A stretch of DNA of 64,000 nt from Shinisaurus crocodilurus (taxonomy: Eukaryota > Chordata > Lepidosauria > Squamata > Shinisauridae): assembly GCA_021292165.1 (NCBI GenBank), contig CM037880.1, forward strand, positions 137,890,564 through 137,954,563, written 5' to 3'. Below are positions 54,108-63,217 of the stretch, piece after piece. Position numbers and translations under genes: made by a program. Within the stretch, counting starts at the first letter, position 1, and every line of letters starts with the position of its first letter. The notes beneath the pieces were generated by a model. The model made no database searches. It was not told where the DNA came from and saw only the letters and a program-made list of their open reading frames with translations.

Positions 54108-54476
54108 TTACTTTACAGGGCCGGCGCTACCGCTAGGCAGACCCAGGCGGCTGCCTAGGGCGCGTGGCGGAAGAGGGCGCAAACTCTGCGCCCCTTCCTC
54201 GCCTCCGGCGCGCTCCTGCCCTGCCTGCTGCCTCCGCCGGCCTCCCGCCCGCTTGCTGGCCGCTGCCGCCGCCGCAAACCCCCCCCGCGCGCGCGCCGCC
54301 AACCACCTACCTACCATCGTGTTGGAGAGGAGGCGGAGGCGCAGCAGCAGCCAGCGGGGCGGTGGGAAGTAGTGGTTTAGCCACTGTTGCAGACAGGCTT
54401 TGCGCCAGGCCTCCCCCATGACGAGGGGGGGCCTATATTTGCCTAGGGCGCAAACAGCCCTGCACGTTCTTACTTT
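54108..54476. mobile_element. hAT-like MITE (CAGGGCCGGCGC) with CpG-rich core
   Basis: Begins CAGGGCCGGCGCTACCGC at 54116, with the GGCGGCTGCCTAGGGCGC block typical of its family. Near the right end is GCCTAGGGCGCAAACAGCCCTG. The octamer TTACTTTA occurs at 54108-54115 and 54469-54476, which would place the right end at 54468, six bases beyond the expected CTG. The core (54180-54350) is very CG-rich. Confidence 0.65.
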
Positions 54477-54479
54477 AGC

Positions 54480-54845
54480 ACTGTAAAATTGCAACTTGAA
54501 GAAAGAAAAAAAAGCAACCTGCTGGGATATACAGCAGGAAGTCAGGCTTGTTTCATATGCATCATGTCTGGTATCTTTATGTGTGTTCACAGAGTAACGT
54601 GAAGCACTAAGGTCATGGGGCCCAGTTATAACATAGGCACACAATGCATTTACTCTATAGCAGTTCTGTTGAATTCATTGAAGCTGCTTTGGAGTAACTA
54701 CCGAGTGCTCTGGCCTAAAGTGAGAGTCCACCAAGAACTGCCACTATGCAGCTCCTGTTCATTTTGATGGGCTTATGTAGGATTTAGCAGCGATACTTGA
54801 TGGGTTTCTTGCCGAGGCTGCGACAGTGGTTGCCAGATAATTTTG
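54480..54845. other. Unannotated DNA
   Basis: No gene or nameable repeat, apart from general similarity to the AGTAAGC palindromes near 54640-54740. Confidence 0.35.
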
Positions 54846-54847
54846 CC

Positions 54848-55210
54848 TGAAGCAAAATTTGAGGAGAATGTGAAGGGTCCTTTGCAAATGCAAACATCCA
54901 TAGGAATTTCAAGGGAAGTTACATGAATGCCAATAAAATTAGTGGATTTTCTTGGGGTGTATGTGTGTGAGGCTCATATACCTCAAATTTCATGTAAAGC
55001 AAAATTTGAGAGGAAGCGTCTGTATGTATTCTGAGATGAGTTTAAAGCACTTGGGCCGGGGGCATTTCTCATATCTCTAAGCTGCCACCAACTGTAATGT
55101 GAAGGAAACTTTGAGGTGAATTTGGAGGGTCCTGATCAGGCAAAACATTGGTAGGAAATTTAAGGGAAGTTATGAATTTTGATGACTTTTGTGAAATTTC
55201 TCAAGGTTCT
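54848..55210 (+). repeat. Two diverged direct repeats about 249 bp apart
   Basis: GAAGCAAAATTTGAGGAGAATGTGAAGGGTCC with GGAATTTCAAGGGAAGTTA (54850-54925) recurs as GAAGGAAACTTTGAGGTGAATTTGGAGGGTCC with GGAAATTTAAGGGAAGTTA (55099-55175). A partial AAGCAAAATTTGAGAGG lies between. This is a diverged internal duplication of an unclassified repeat. Confidence 0.6.
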
Positions 55211-55214
55211 TTCC

Positions 55215-55850
55215 CCATAAATAGGGATAAACAGACCAGTCTATTTCTAGTCCTTGTCAGTCTCACATGTGTCCATTCATTAATCTGACCCATTCTGTTT
55301 CAGTATTAATCTACAATTTTAAAAAACCCACAAGAAAATTTGTATTTATAAATATGTATTTTGGGACAAATTATGTTGACAAAATATACATTTCTAAATG
55401 TATTTTCACTTGAAGTACACATTTCTAAACAGGCTTTATCTTAAAATACACATTTTGATATTTATTTTGGCACATTTTCCCAGCCGGGAACTGCATCACA
55501 AAATTGGGAGAAGTGCGAAATCTGAAGGATAACTGCATTCTAATCCACACGTAAGTCCAGGAAGTGTGGATCAGGCTGGTGGCCTTCAAAATTCAGAATG
55601 AACAAAGTCTCCAAACATCCTTACTCGAAAAAAAATTGCCATCTTCACTTTATTTATTTACACTTTACTACTGTTTTGAGTAGACAGACTATTTGGATAA
55701 TTCTGCCCACTTTTTCTAACTCACATGATCGCTGAATGCCCAGGGCTTGGCAACCTATGGCCCTTGGCCGAATTTCATGCGCCCCTCAGCCTAATTCCAA
55801 AAGCCCTCTGCAAGGGATCAGTTCAGGGGCCACCCAGACCTTTTTTTTTT
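55215..55850. other. Unannotated AT-rich DNA
   Basis: Contains several ATTTCTAAAxxTxTATTTT strings (55330-55460) like the 43400 and 20795 regions, and a T run at 55841-55853. No gene. Confidence 0.4.
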
Positions 55851-55853
55851 TTT

Positions 55854-55981
55854 CTAAAGGTGCAATCCTATGCATGTTTAGACAGAAAAAAAGGTCTACA
55901 ACTCCCAGCATGCTAGCTGGGGCATGCTGGGAGTTGTAGGCCTTTATTTTCTGTCTAAACATGCATAGGATTGTGCCCTAA
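55854..55981. mobile_element. Palindromic MITE, GCAATCCTATGCA family (copy 6)
   Basis: TAAAGGTGCAATCCTATGC and CATGTTTAGACAGAAAA are mirrored by TTTTCTGTCTAAACATG and GCATAGGATTGTGCCCTAA. CTACAACTCCCAGCATG pairs with CATGCTGGGAGTTGTAG. Arms of about 58 bases have few mismatches, and the loop is short. This is the best-preserved copy of the family. Confidence 0.88.
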
Positions 55982-55984
55982 TTT

Positions 55985-56945
55985 AATTTTCACAAAGTTG
56001 AAGAAGAAACCACAGTTGCTCATCAATAGTTCTTCTTGCAAGGTTTAGGGGTATTCCTATTGGTGACAACACTGGAGCACTGGTCCTTTTTTGGGATTTC
56101 AATTTAGCATTACCACCTGTGGCATCAGCAGAGCTCCTCTCAGCAGCTTGCTGCCCCCCCCCCCCAGAATTCCTTGGATGTAGCACTGTTACAGCGCAGT
56201 GTTCTGGGCGAGGCTGCCAACTAGTGGCTCTTGTGATGAACCTCACTGCCAGAGGTGGCAGTGCTCAAATAAAACTTTAAAAGAGAAAGGGACTGCTGCA
56301 CGCTGTGGCCAACAAGCTCGCAAACCTTTTCAAGAATTTCATAATCCTGAAATTCCCTTCCCTGACCTGCTCACGCACTTTCAGGGCCACTGAATTCCAC
56401 CCTCTCTCCTTTTGATCCATTTTTGTTGTTGTTGCTTGAGATATGTTGATTCAGCCTTAGTTTGATGCACAAATGCCTGGAGACTACAGACTTCCTCCTG
56501 TTCTGGAAGGGAAAGAAAGTGCAAATGTGGCCTCAGTGTGGGTGCCTGTTGTCGCACCATACATTGTGTCTGTGTCTGAGGGTGTGTGCACAGGGCAGTT
56601 CCACTACCAAGGGAACAGGGGCATCGGAGTGGGTGAGTGTGCGAATCAGCCCTAAGAGATGAAACAGACAAACATGAGAATTATCTGGTGCTCAGCCATA
56701 CCATTTCAGGCTGGAAGTGTTTCATTGCTTTCTAACAGAAAAAGCCACAAAGCATGGTCAGGAGAAGGATTCGAGCTAGCCTTTTGTCAGAAATGCAGGT
56801 TTGCATGAGCATTCCAAGAGTCAATCCTCTCTATATGTAGTCAAAATCCAGCAACAGATATCTCATGTGGGGATGCTGATCTTTGTGTGCATGCTGTCTC
56901 TATATCAACATGTCTGCTTAGTCCAAGATATATTCTCAAGAATAT
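55985..56945. other. Unannotated DNA
   Basis: A C run is at 56155-56165. No gene or nameable repeat. Confidence 0.4.
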
Positions 56946-56949
56946 TGTC

Positions 56950-57007
56950 ACTAGGGAGGAATGGATCTGCCAGTTTCGGGTTCTTCCACATTCATTCTTT
57001 TTAAAAA
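56950..57007 (+). repeat. Left part of the dispersed repeat seen at 40862
   Basis: AGGGAGGAATGGATCTGCCAG and CACATTCATTCTTTTTAAAAATTC match 40865-40925. The rest resumes at 57940 after two LINE tails. Confidence 0.5.
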
Positions 57008-57474
57008 TTCAAGTTTATTAATTTATTTAATAAACCACACCACACTCTACCCGGACACTACACTCAACATCTGGGGCATTCCTCCGACTGCCACCTCTGA
57101 GGGAGGGAGGCTTGGAAGGTGGCAACAAGGGGGAGAGCCTTTTCTGTGGTAGCCCCCCAACTGTGGAACAAACTCCCCACTGAGGCCCACCTGGCGCAAA
57201 CTTTACTATCCTTTCAGTGCCAGGTTAAGACTGCCCTCTATGCTGAGGCAATAGTACATGCGGTGGTGGTGATGTCACCTTTTTAACCAGTCTACTTTTT
57301 ATAACCATGTTCTTAGCTATTTAAGTAATTTTTAAATTGTTTTAAATGTCTAGTAATGAATTTTTTATGATGTTTTCATTGTTTGTATTGTATATTGTAA
57401 TTTATTGTATTTTATAATTGTTGTAAACCGCCCAGAGGGCTTTGGCTATTGGGCAGTATAGAAGTTAATTTAAT

Positions 57475-57476
<2 letters not shown>
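57008..57476 (+). mobile_element. L2/CR1-type LINE 3' end
   Basis: The plus strand at 57120-57290 encodes GRAFSVVAPQLWNKLPTEAH, then LAQTLLSFQCQVKTALYAEA and a stop. This is the classic C-terminal pattern of these LINEs. The 3' UTR ends TTGTAAACCGCCCAGAGG, then GGCTATTGGGCAG, then the AAC tail. 5'-truncated. Confidence 0.8.

Positions 57477-57506
<30 letters not shown>
57477..57506 (+). repeat. AAC triplet tract joining two LINE tails
   Basis: Ten AAC units. It is the tail of the upstream plus-strand LINE and, as GTT on the other strand, the tail of the downstream minus-strand LINE. Confidence 0.9.
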
Positions 57507-57507
<1 letters not shown>

Positions 57508-57938
57508 AATTTAATTTCTATCCCACCTTTCTGGGGGGAAAAATAGTGCTCAAATTACTATTGAATACACAGGGATCCAAACCAAGGTAGCTAACGATAA
57601 AAACCAGACTAACAAAAGCTTAATTAAAACAGAGCATAAAAACAAGTACATTAAAACACAATTAAAAACACAACAATAAAAGAAATAAAGGGTACCAACC
57701 CATTAACCCCTCCCCCCTTCAGCAACTGACCAGCTTACATGCCAAAGGCCTGCTTGAATGAAGACATCTTTGCTTGCTGGCAAAAGGGAGCCAACCTAGC
57801 CTCTCTTGGCAGGAAGTTCCAGAGCTGGGGAGCAGCCACTGAGAAGGTCCTCTCTCATGGCACTACCAAATGTGCCTCTGAGGGCTGCAGTATGGGCCTG
57901 CCCTTCCCCCAAGATCTTAAAATCCAGGTAGGCTCCAT
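57507..57938 (-). mobile_element. L2/CR1-type LINE 3' end, opposite orientation
   Basis: On the minus strand the stretch 57870-57730 gives, with frameshifts, pieces of the RTFSVAAPQLWNFLPREARLA-type pattern (frame pieces EDLLSGCSPALELPAKRG and FIQAGLWH). It is followed by an A-poor 3' UTR ending GGTGGGATAGAAATTAAATT. Diverged but recognisable. Confidence 0.6.
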
Positions 57939-57939
57939 C

Positions 57940-58291
57940 CCATTTAGGAAGCAATTGTGAATTTTGGTAAGTTCTTATCAAAAGTAAAGCAAATGAAATT
58001 CTCACCTTTCTGCACTGGCTAAATTCAATAGGTACAGCTCTTCTTAGCATGGAGAGGACAATGTTGTAGCTGATAATGAGGTGGAGTCTGTCAGAAAGAA
58101 AGAACTGGCAGCCCTAAGTCAGCGCCACAGGCTGAAATACACAGGGATCCAAGCTGAGACTTTGAAGACCAAAGCGCTCAAAAACCCTCTGCTCAGATGG
58201 ATGGATCTGTCAATTTTGCTTTCTCTCACATTTGAATTTTTAAAATCTCAAGTTCTTTCTTTAGGAACAAAATTTGTGAATGTTGGTAAGT

Positions 58292-58328
<37 letters not shown>

Positions 58329-58331
58329 ATA

Positions 58332-58377
<46 letters not shown>

Positions 58378-58418
58378 AAAATGAACCGAACAAAATTCTC
58401 ACCCATCCCTAAAATTTT
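57940..58418 (+). repeat. Right part of the dispersed repeat, with TG and TA tracts
   Basis: AATTTTGGTAAGTTCTTATC, GGTACAGCTCTTCTTAGCATGG, GGCAGCCCTAAGTCAGC and GATGGATGGATCTGTC match 40955-41260. A (TG)n tract (58289-58324) and a (TA)n tract (58346-58371) have expanded inside it. The end ATTCTCACCCATCCCTAAA matches 41350-41362. Confidence 0.6.
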
Positions 58419-58424
58419 ACCGCA

Positions 58425-58765
58425 TGGCTTCTTCAGTGCTTGGTATCTGCAGCTGATTTTTAACAATGTAGAAGAGAATACACTTCCCACGTGTGATGGC
58501 TGGAACATTTGCTATTTTTGCCATTATGTCTTCAGTAGGGAAAAGGAAAGAAAAGAAAAAGCAGCGCGAACGTACACTGCTGCATTTGTTCCCTCTCAAC
58601 AAATCTCCCGGCGCGTTTGTACCAGGCCCTTTTCACAGCATTGAAGGGGTTCAGCTCTTAGCTGCATGGCAGGCAAGTTTTCTTTTATCCATCCCATCTT
58701 AAGGATCAGATCACTAATTCATGTACAGGATAAGACAAGTGCCAAATTATTATAATACTACAAAG
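58425..58765. other. Unannotated DNA
   Basis: Non-repetitive; no gene. Confidence 0.4.
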
Positions 58766-58769
58766 AGGA

Positions 58770-59130
58770 GATCGGCAGACACCTGTCATCTTGATGAAAG
58801 CGGCACCATCAGCTGACCTTTGCCAGTTCAAGGCCAATAATGAGACAAGTCAGGCAGGGAGAGCGGTGCGCGGTGCGCCGGCTCCATTAACGCTAGCTGC
58901 TGTGTGCGCACTCAGAAATGCCGTGTCTCCTGTCAATTAGTGTGGGCAAACCGGGGACTGCTGATTACCAGAGACATGGCATGGCGGGCTGCAGCTACCT
59001 TTACTTCTACACCCTGCTGCATTTTAATTAGCTGCAATCCCCTGACTATTTCTTCGAGCTTCATTACTGCTATCTTCAAGACATTCGAGGCAGGCTTTTA
59101 AACAGGAGGAGGAGAAGATTTCACATCATT
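58770..59130. promoter_or_regulatory. Candidate conserved non-coding element D (strongest)
   Basis: A 360-bp unique block with higher GC than its surroundings and no meaningful frame. It contains CATCAGCTGACCTTTGCC, CTCCATTAACGCTAGC, CCTGTCAATTAGTGTGG, GATTACCAGAGACATGG, CATTTTAATTAGCTGC and CATCATTAACGAGG, that is, E-box-, nuclear-receptor- and homeodomain-type motifs in quick succession. I infer a possible developmental enhancer; conservation was not tested. Confidence 0.45.
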
Positions 59131-59134
59131 AACG

Positions 59135-59730
59135 AGGAGAAATATTGAACACATAACGGTGGAGTTTGATAGTGCCGCACTCTGTGTGTTTGGTGTGCAG
59201 GGGGCGGGGTGTGGGACAGGGGGAGAAAGCAGGGGGGTGCGTCTTCCAGCACATTCTAGGCCATGTTCAGGAAGACAGGGATGAAAACAGAGCAGGCACC
59301 GCTCACTCAGTCGCATGGCAGCATGGGCTCGAAATTGAAAGCATTGGAATTGAGATGTGACTAATGCACGCACGAGATGATTTTGTGCGTACCGGAGAGG
59401 TGGGAGGCAGAACAAGCAAGCAAAGCAAGAGAAAATAAGATCTGAAGAGCTGTGCAGAAAAAAAAAAGAAAAAGAGGGAAGCAGAAATGCAGGCAGACAG
59501 GTACTCTGCTGTGTGAGGTTCATATCACAGGGGTTCATGTCTCTACCCTTCGTCCATTTGTGACTGAAAAGATGTTTCTGTATGCCTGGACAGTCCAGGA
59601 GCGAGGCAAATCCATACAGCAAATATTTGCTGTGTTAGTTACTGTGTGCAAATGCCGCAACTGAACGGAAGAAAAATAGTATTCAGCGCCAATGAAGGCC
59701 ACAAAATCTGTCTTCATTTCTGTTTTATTA
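59135..59730. other. Unannotated DNA
   Basis: Possibly continues the unique block. The 174-codon minus frame at 59622-59098 has no recognisable domain. Confidence 0.4.
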
Positions 59731-59733
59731 TAT

Positions 59734-59892
59734 GGCTTACGCTGGCTCAGTGTGGCTGAGTGTGGAAAGCTAAGCAGGGTCAGGCCTGGTTATTACCTGG
59801 ATGGGAGACCCTCCTCTAGTTTCCTGCATTGAGCAGGGGGTTGGACTCGATAGCCTTGTAGGCTCCTTCCAACTCTATGATCTATGAATCTA
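59734..59892 (+). mobile_element. 5S-rRNA-derived SINE (copy 4)
   Basis: GGCTTACGCTGGCTCAG, GGAAAGCTAAGCAGGGTCAGG and ATTACCTGGATGGGAGACC, then GGGGGTTGGACTCGATAGCC and CTTCCAACTCTATGATC. It lacks the first few bases of the 5S-like head and ends with repeated TCTATGA units. Confidence 0.86.
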
Positions 59893-59894
59893 TA

Positions 59895-60610
59895 TAATGC
59901 TCTTTGTTGGAGACCCACACTTAAATCTCTCTCTCTCTCTCTCCCCCTCCCCTCTCAAAATATTGTTGTAGTAAACTACACTAATTCATTTTTAGGCTTT
60001 TGTGCCCTGATGAATATAGCATTTGGACTCACACCCACGTTAAGGTAGCACTAGGACAATTGGGCGTCTCTCCCTAAAATGCTTTTGATTTATTGCATAC
60101 TTGCATTAATGAAATATATTGTTTATGATGCAAATATTGACAAAGATATACTTCTTTCAGTTCATGGGATCTTTATCTTTCACATAGAGGGCCTCACAAT
60201 TTTGCCTCATGATACAGTGATATGTGACACTAACCATGATACAGTGATGACATAACCCTAACCACCACCTACAATGGGAAATCTGTCCAGATACCTTTAA
60301 TAAGCCCATGGGCCATGTGTATCTGGGATTCTAGAAGAGAGGGCTATAATACGGATTAATGTTATGGAATGGTAGCTCTGGATTTCTGACAGTTTGGAAC
60401 TCAGGGCAAAGAATTGCAGCATTTGGTTTGGAAGGTTGTGCAACTCCAAAAGAGGTGTAAAAAGACCTTATTTTTGCATAGGGACTGCCTGCCTGGATGA
60501 ACTGAGACTGGGCTGTGTGGCATGGGACCTTTTATAGGCCTCACCCAAATCTTGCCCTCAGAATCTTTCGAGGCTGGGAAATCCCCTGTCTCATGAAATG
60601 TGGACCTCCT
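59895..60610. other. Unannotated DNA with a short CT tract
   Basis: A (CT)n run lies at 59927-59942. The rest is non-repetitive and has no gene. Confidence 0.4.
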
Positions 60611-60612
60611 GT

Positions 60613-61111
60613 TTCTCTCATAGGAACATAGGAAGCTGCCTTGTACTAAGTCAGACCATCGGTCTATCTAGCCCAGTATTGTCGACACTGATTGGCAGCG
60701 GCTCTTCCAGGGTTTCGGACAGGAATTTTTCCAGCCCTCCCTGGAGATGATGATGATGATGATAATAATAATAATTTATTTATTACCCGCCTCTCCATCT
60801 AGATCGAGGCGGGGAACAGCAGAAAATATAAAATACATAAACTAAACAACACAAAACATACTATTAAAACATCTTTAAAACATCTTAAAGGCATCCTAAA
60901 ATTCCGCTGGATAGGCCTGCCGGAAGAGATCAGTCTTTACGGCTTTTTTAAATTCCAAAAGACTGGCAAGTTGACAAATCTTCTCCGGCAGGCCATTCCA
61001 TAATCTGGGAGCAGCAGAAGAGAAGGTCCTCTGGGTAATACCTGTCAGATACCAGGAATTGAACCTGGGACCTTCTGCATTCATTCATAGCAGGTGCACT
61101 GAGCTACGGCC
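60613..61111 (-). mobile_element. tRNA-derived SINE split by a LINE insertion
   Basis: On the minus strand the head (61111-61040) reads GGGGCCGTAGCTCAGTGCACC, with a box A-like TAGCTCAGTGC, and GGTCCCAGGTTCAATTCC as box B. The body then stops and resumes at 60744-60613 with CATCTCCAGGGAGGG, GAAACCCTGGAAGAGCCGC and GGCAGCTTCCTATGTTCC. Between them lies the LINE fragment 60745-61038. The tRNA of origin is not clear. Confidence 0.8.
60745..61038 (-). mobile_element. L2/CR1-type LINE 3' end inside the SINE
   Basis: The minus strand encodes QRTFSSAAPRLWNGLPEKIC, then QLASLLEFKKAVKTDLFRQA and a stop (about 61040-60900). The 3' UTR has TTCCCCGCCTCGATCTAG and GAGGCGGGTAATAAATAAAT, and the tail is ATTATTATTATCATCATCAT. 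It is 5'-truncated to about 290 bp. Confidence 0.82.
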
Positions 61112-61114
61112 CCT

Positions 61115-61900
61115 TGTGATAGCTGATGTCATTGCCCCCCTCCCTGGACCCCCACTGAGTTCCATGCCTCCCTCAGCATGGAGAAAGGGACTTGTCCATT
61201 GCTGAGAGGAGCAGCTGTTCGTCTCAGCACTGGTGGAGTCCTCTGGCCAAATACAGCTGTTGGGTGTTCCCAGATGGCCACGCCCCCATCCTTGACACCA
61301 TCCCCTTCCCCCAATTGCCAACTGTTTGGTGGTTCCTGGCTTTTGTACGTCTTTTTCCCATTCTAAGGTTGAAATGCCTCTCCAAAGGCTTAGTTACTAT
61401 AGTAAGAGGTTTAAGCTAAAATATACTGCCATTTTTTGTTATTTTGGCCCTTTTGCCTTTGGGCCTACCCTGTTCTGCCTTCAGCCCCTCCCACCAAGGA
61501 AATGCAGCCCCCAAGGACATCTCCAAAATCGGGTTGAAAGTGGTTCAACATCCCAGAATTAGATATTCTTTGAGCAAGTTGCTCACTAGGAGCTCTCCAA
61601 GGTGCTGCAACGTTGGTCTGCCTTGTTCCACTGTGCCCAGTAAGCTTCTTTTGTGCAACCCGTATGCTTTGTTTGCATTACAGTGCAGAAATATGGGGCT
61701 GAGTCATACATGATTACTTGACAAATCACAAGAAATCCAGCCAAAGGTTAAGCACTTCTACATCCCAGGGATTTCAGTGTCATTTAAACATGAACTTAAT
61801 TCTCTCCAGTTGAAATCATTACTGCTTAAAAGTGCTTTCCTTTTTGCTGGAGCAAGCTCACTGTTTGTATTCTGGCTAATGGATGTGTAGTTTACAGATT
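61115..61900. other. Unannotated DNA
   Basis: No gene or nameable repeat. Overlapping frames of 60-90 codons show no family features. Confidence 0.4.
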
Positions 61901-61904
61901 AAGC

Positions 61905-62170
61905 CAGGGGCATGGAAGCTGTGGCCCTCCTGATGTTGCTGGAGTGCTACAACTCCCACCATCCTTGTTCATTGCCCATGCTGCCTTGGGCTGATGGGAG
62001 TTGGGAGTCCAATAACTTATGGAGTAGGGTTAGGCAACCTGGTCCCATCCAGATGCTTTGGTCTACAGCCCCCTGTAAGCCCCAGCTAACATGGCAAATG
62101 ATCAGGGATAATGGGACTACAACAACATCTTGAAGGGGCACCAGGTTGCCTTCCCCTGGAGGACCACAAG
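61905..62170. mobile_element. Palindromic MITE interrupted by a second MITE
   Basis: The outer element begins GGGGCATGGAAGCTGTGGCCCTCC (61907) and would end GGAGGACCACAAGC (62158-62171). TACAACTCCCACCATCC pairs with TGATGGGAGTTGGGAGTCC. The inner element, about 62026-62157, runs from GGTTAGGCAACCTGGTCCC to GGGGCACCAGGTTGCCTTCC, with its own inverted arms. Confidence 0.6.
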
Positions 62171-62174
62171 CATC

Positions 62175-62495
62175 TTCTGAGTATTTATAAAATCTTCCCT
62201 TTGTGACTGAAATAAAAATGATCCAGTAGCTGCACCTGTTGCTGAAAGGGTGGAGCAATAGACCTTCGTCAACATCCTCCAAGTAAACAGACACACTGGT
62301 GGATACAGGCCTGAACGTGTTAAATAGCAATGCTGGACAGGGGCTTGCAAGGTCAACTTCCATTTTCGTTCCATGCTTTTCAGTTCATAAAATAATCATT
62401 GACTTGAAAAGAAATTAAACCTCAAAAGACTCCCCCCCCCCAGCATTTTTTGCACCTTGGTCCTCATCTCCTTTTACTAGATTTCAAATAATGTA
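62175..62495. other. Unannotated DNA
   Basis: No gene. A C run lies at 62431-62440. Confidence 0.4.
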
Positions 62496-62499
62496 TATT

Positions 62500-62730
62500 T
62501 CATTTTTTTCCTGAGGATTTTTTGTAAAGATTTTTCACTTCATAGACTTAATTATGTAATTACACATCAGTCCAAAATCTGTTTCAAAGCAGCCATTTTA
62601 ATCTGTTGGGTACCTAAAACAGTCTTTAAAAACTGCCTAATTACATAATTACAATACCTGATAGACTCGAATAACAAGCTCAGAGAGCATCTTTGGGGCT
62701 GGAAGCAAAGCCCTGTGGTCTTTTGAGTAT
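62500..62730. promoter_or_regulatory. AT-rich candidate regulatory element with inverted TAATTA sites
   Basis: TTAATTATGTAATTAC (62548-62563) and CTAATTACATAATTAC (62637-62652) share a 14-base core in inverted orientation, 73 bases apart. Each holds two homeodomain-type TAATTA half-sites. Sequence between them is unique (AAGCAGCCATTTTAATCTG). A conserved enhancer is one explanation; a small foldback element is another. Confidence 0.4.
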
Positions 62731-62734
62731 ATAA

Positions 62735-63110
62735 TACCTGTTAGAAAAATAGCTTTGCCATTATGTAGTTAGATGATATTTTGTATTGCAAAGGAACAAT
62801 TACTGACTATGTGATAAAGACTCCCTTTTCCCATTTGCTTAAATTAAATGCATTTATAAGCAATTCTTTAACACTGTGAAATGAAACACACATTTGATTA
62901 GTATTAATATGAGACAGAATTTCACAAGCCTTAAGAAATTCATAGACAATTCAAGGACTGTTATTTTTAACTGGTGTAATATTGTGGCTAAGAGTGTGAG
63001 CGGCAGCCCAGAAAACCCCTGGCTCTTAGTTGAGCTCATCCATCAACCCATTAGCTGGCCTTGCATGAGCCGCTGTCTCAACCTTGCCCGCCCCCCATGA
63101 GCTATACAAG
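62735..63110. other. Unannotated DNA
   Basis: No gene or nameable repeat. Confidence 0.4.
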
Positions 63111-63111
63111 G

Positions 63112-63217
63112 GTGGCCAGCAGTGGAGCCAGGGCTCACAGGGATGCAGCACCGGCCCTTGTCTATTAGCAGGGATGCTGATGTCATCTGCCAGCCCCCTC
63201 AGAATTCCCTGTTCCTT
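63112..63217 (+). repeat. Dispersed repeat shared with 1738-1841
   Basis: AGTGGAGCCAGGGCTCACAGG to CCCCTCAGAATTCCCTGTTCC. The L1 tail begins immediately after, so the remainder of this repeat was displaced or lost. Confidence 0.6.

Noticed and set aside
54108..54644. 178-codon minus frame, Ala/Arg/Gly-rich
   Set aside because: The rich part is the CpG-rich core of a hAT MITE.
58081..58644. 187-codon frame
   Set aside because: It passes through a dispersed repeat plus TG and TA tracts (poly-Val/Cys and Ile/Tyr runs).
59098..59622. 174-codon minus frame beside the candidate enhancer
   Set aside because: No recognisable domain, no splice context and an ordinary composition bias; it is within the range of chance for this length of DNA.
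61040..61111. Functional tRNA gene
   Set aside because: Box A and B are present but the cloverleaf is not convincing, and the sequence continues into a known type of SINE body interrupted by a LINE.
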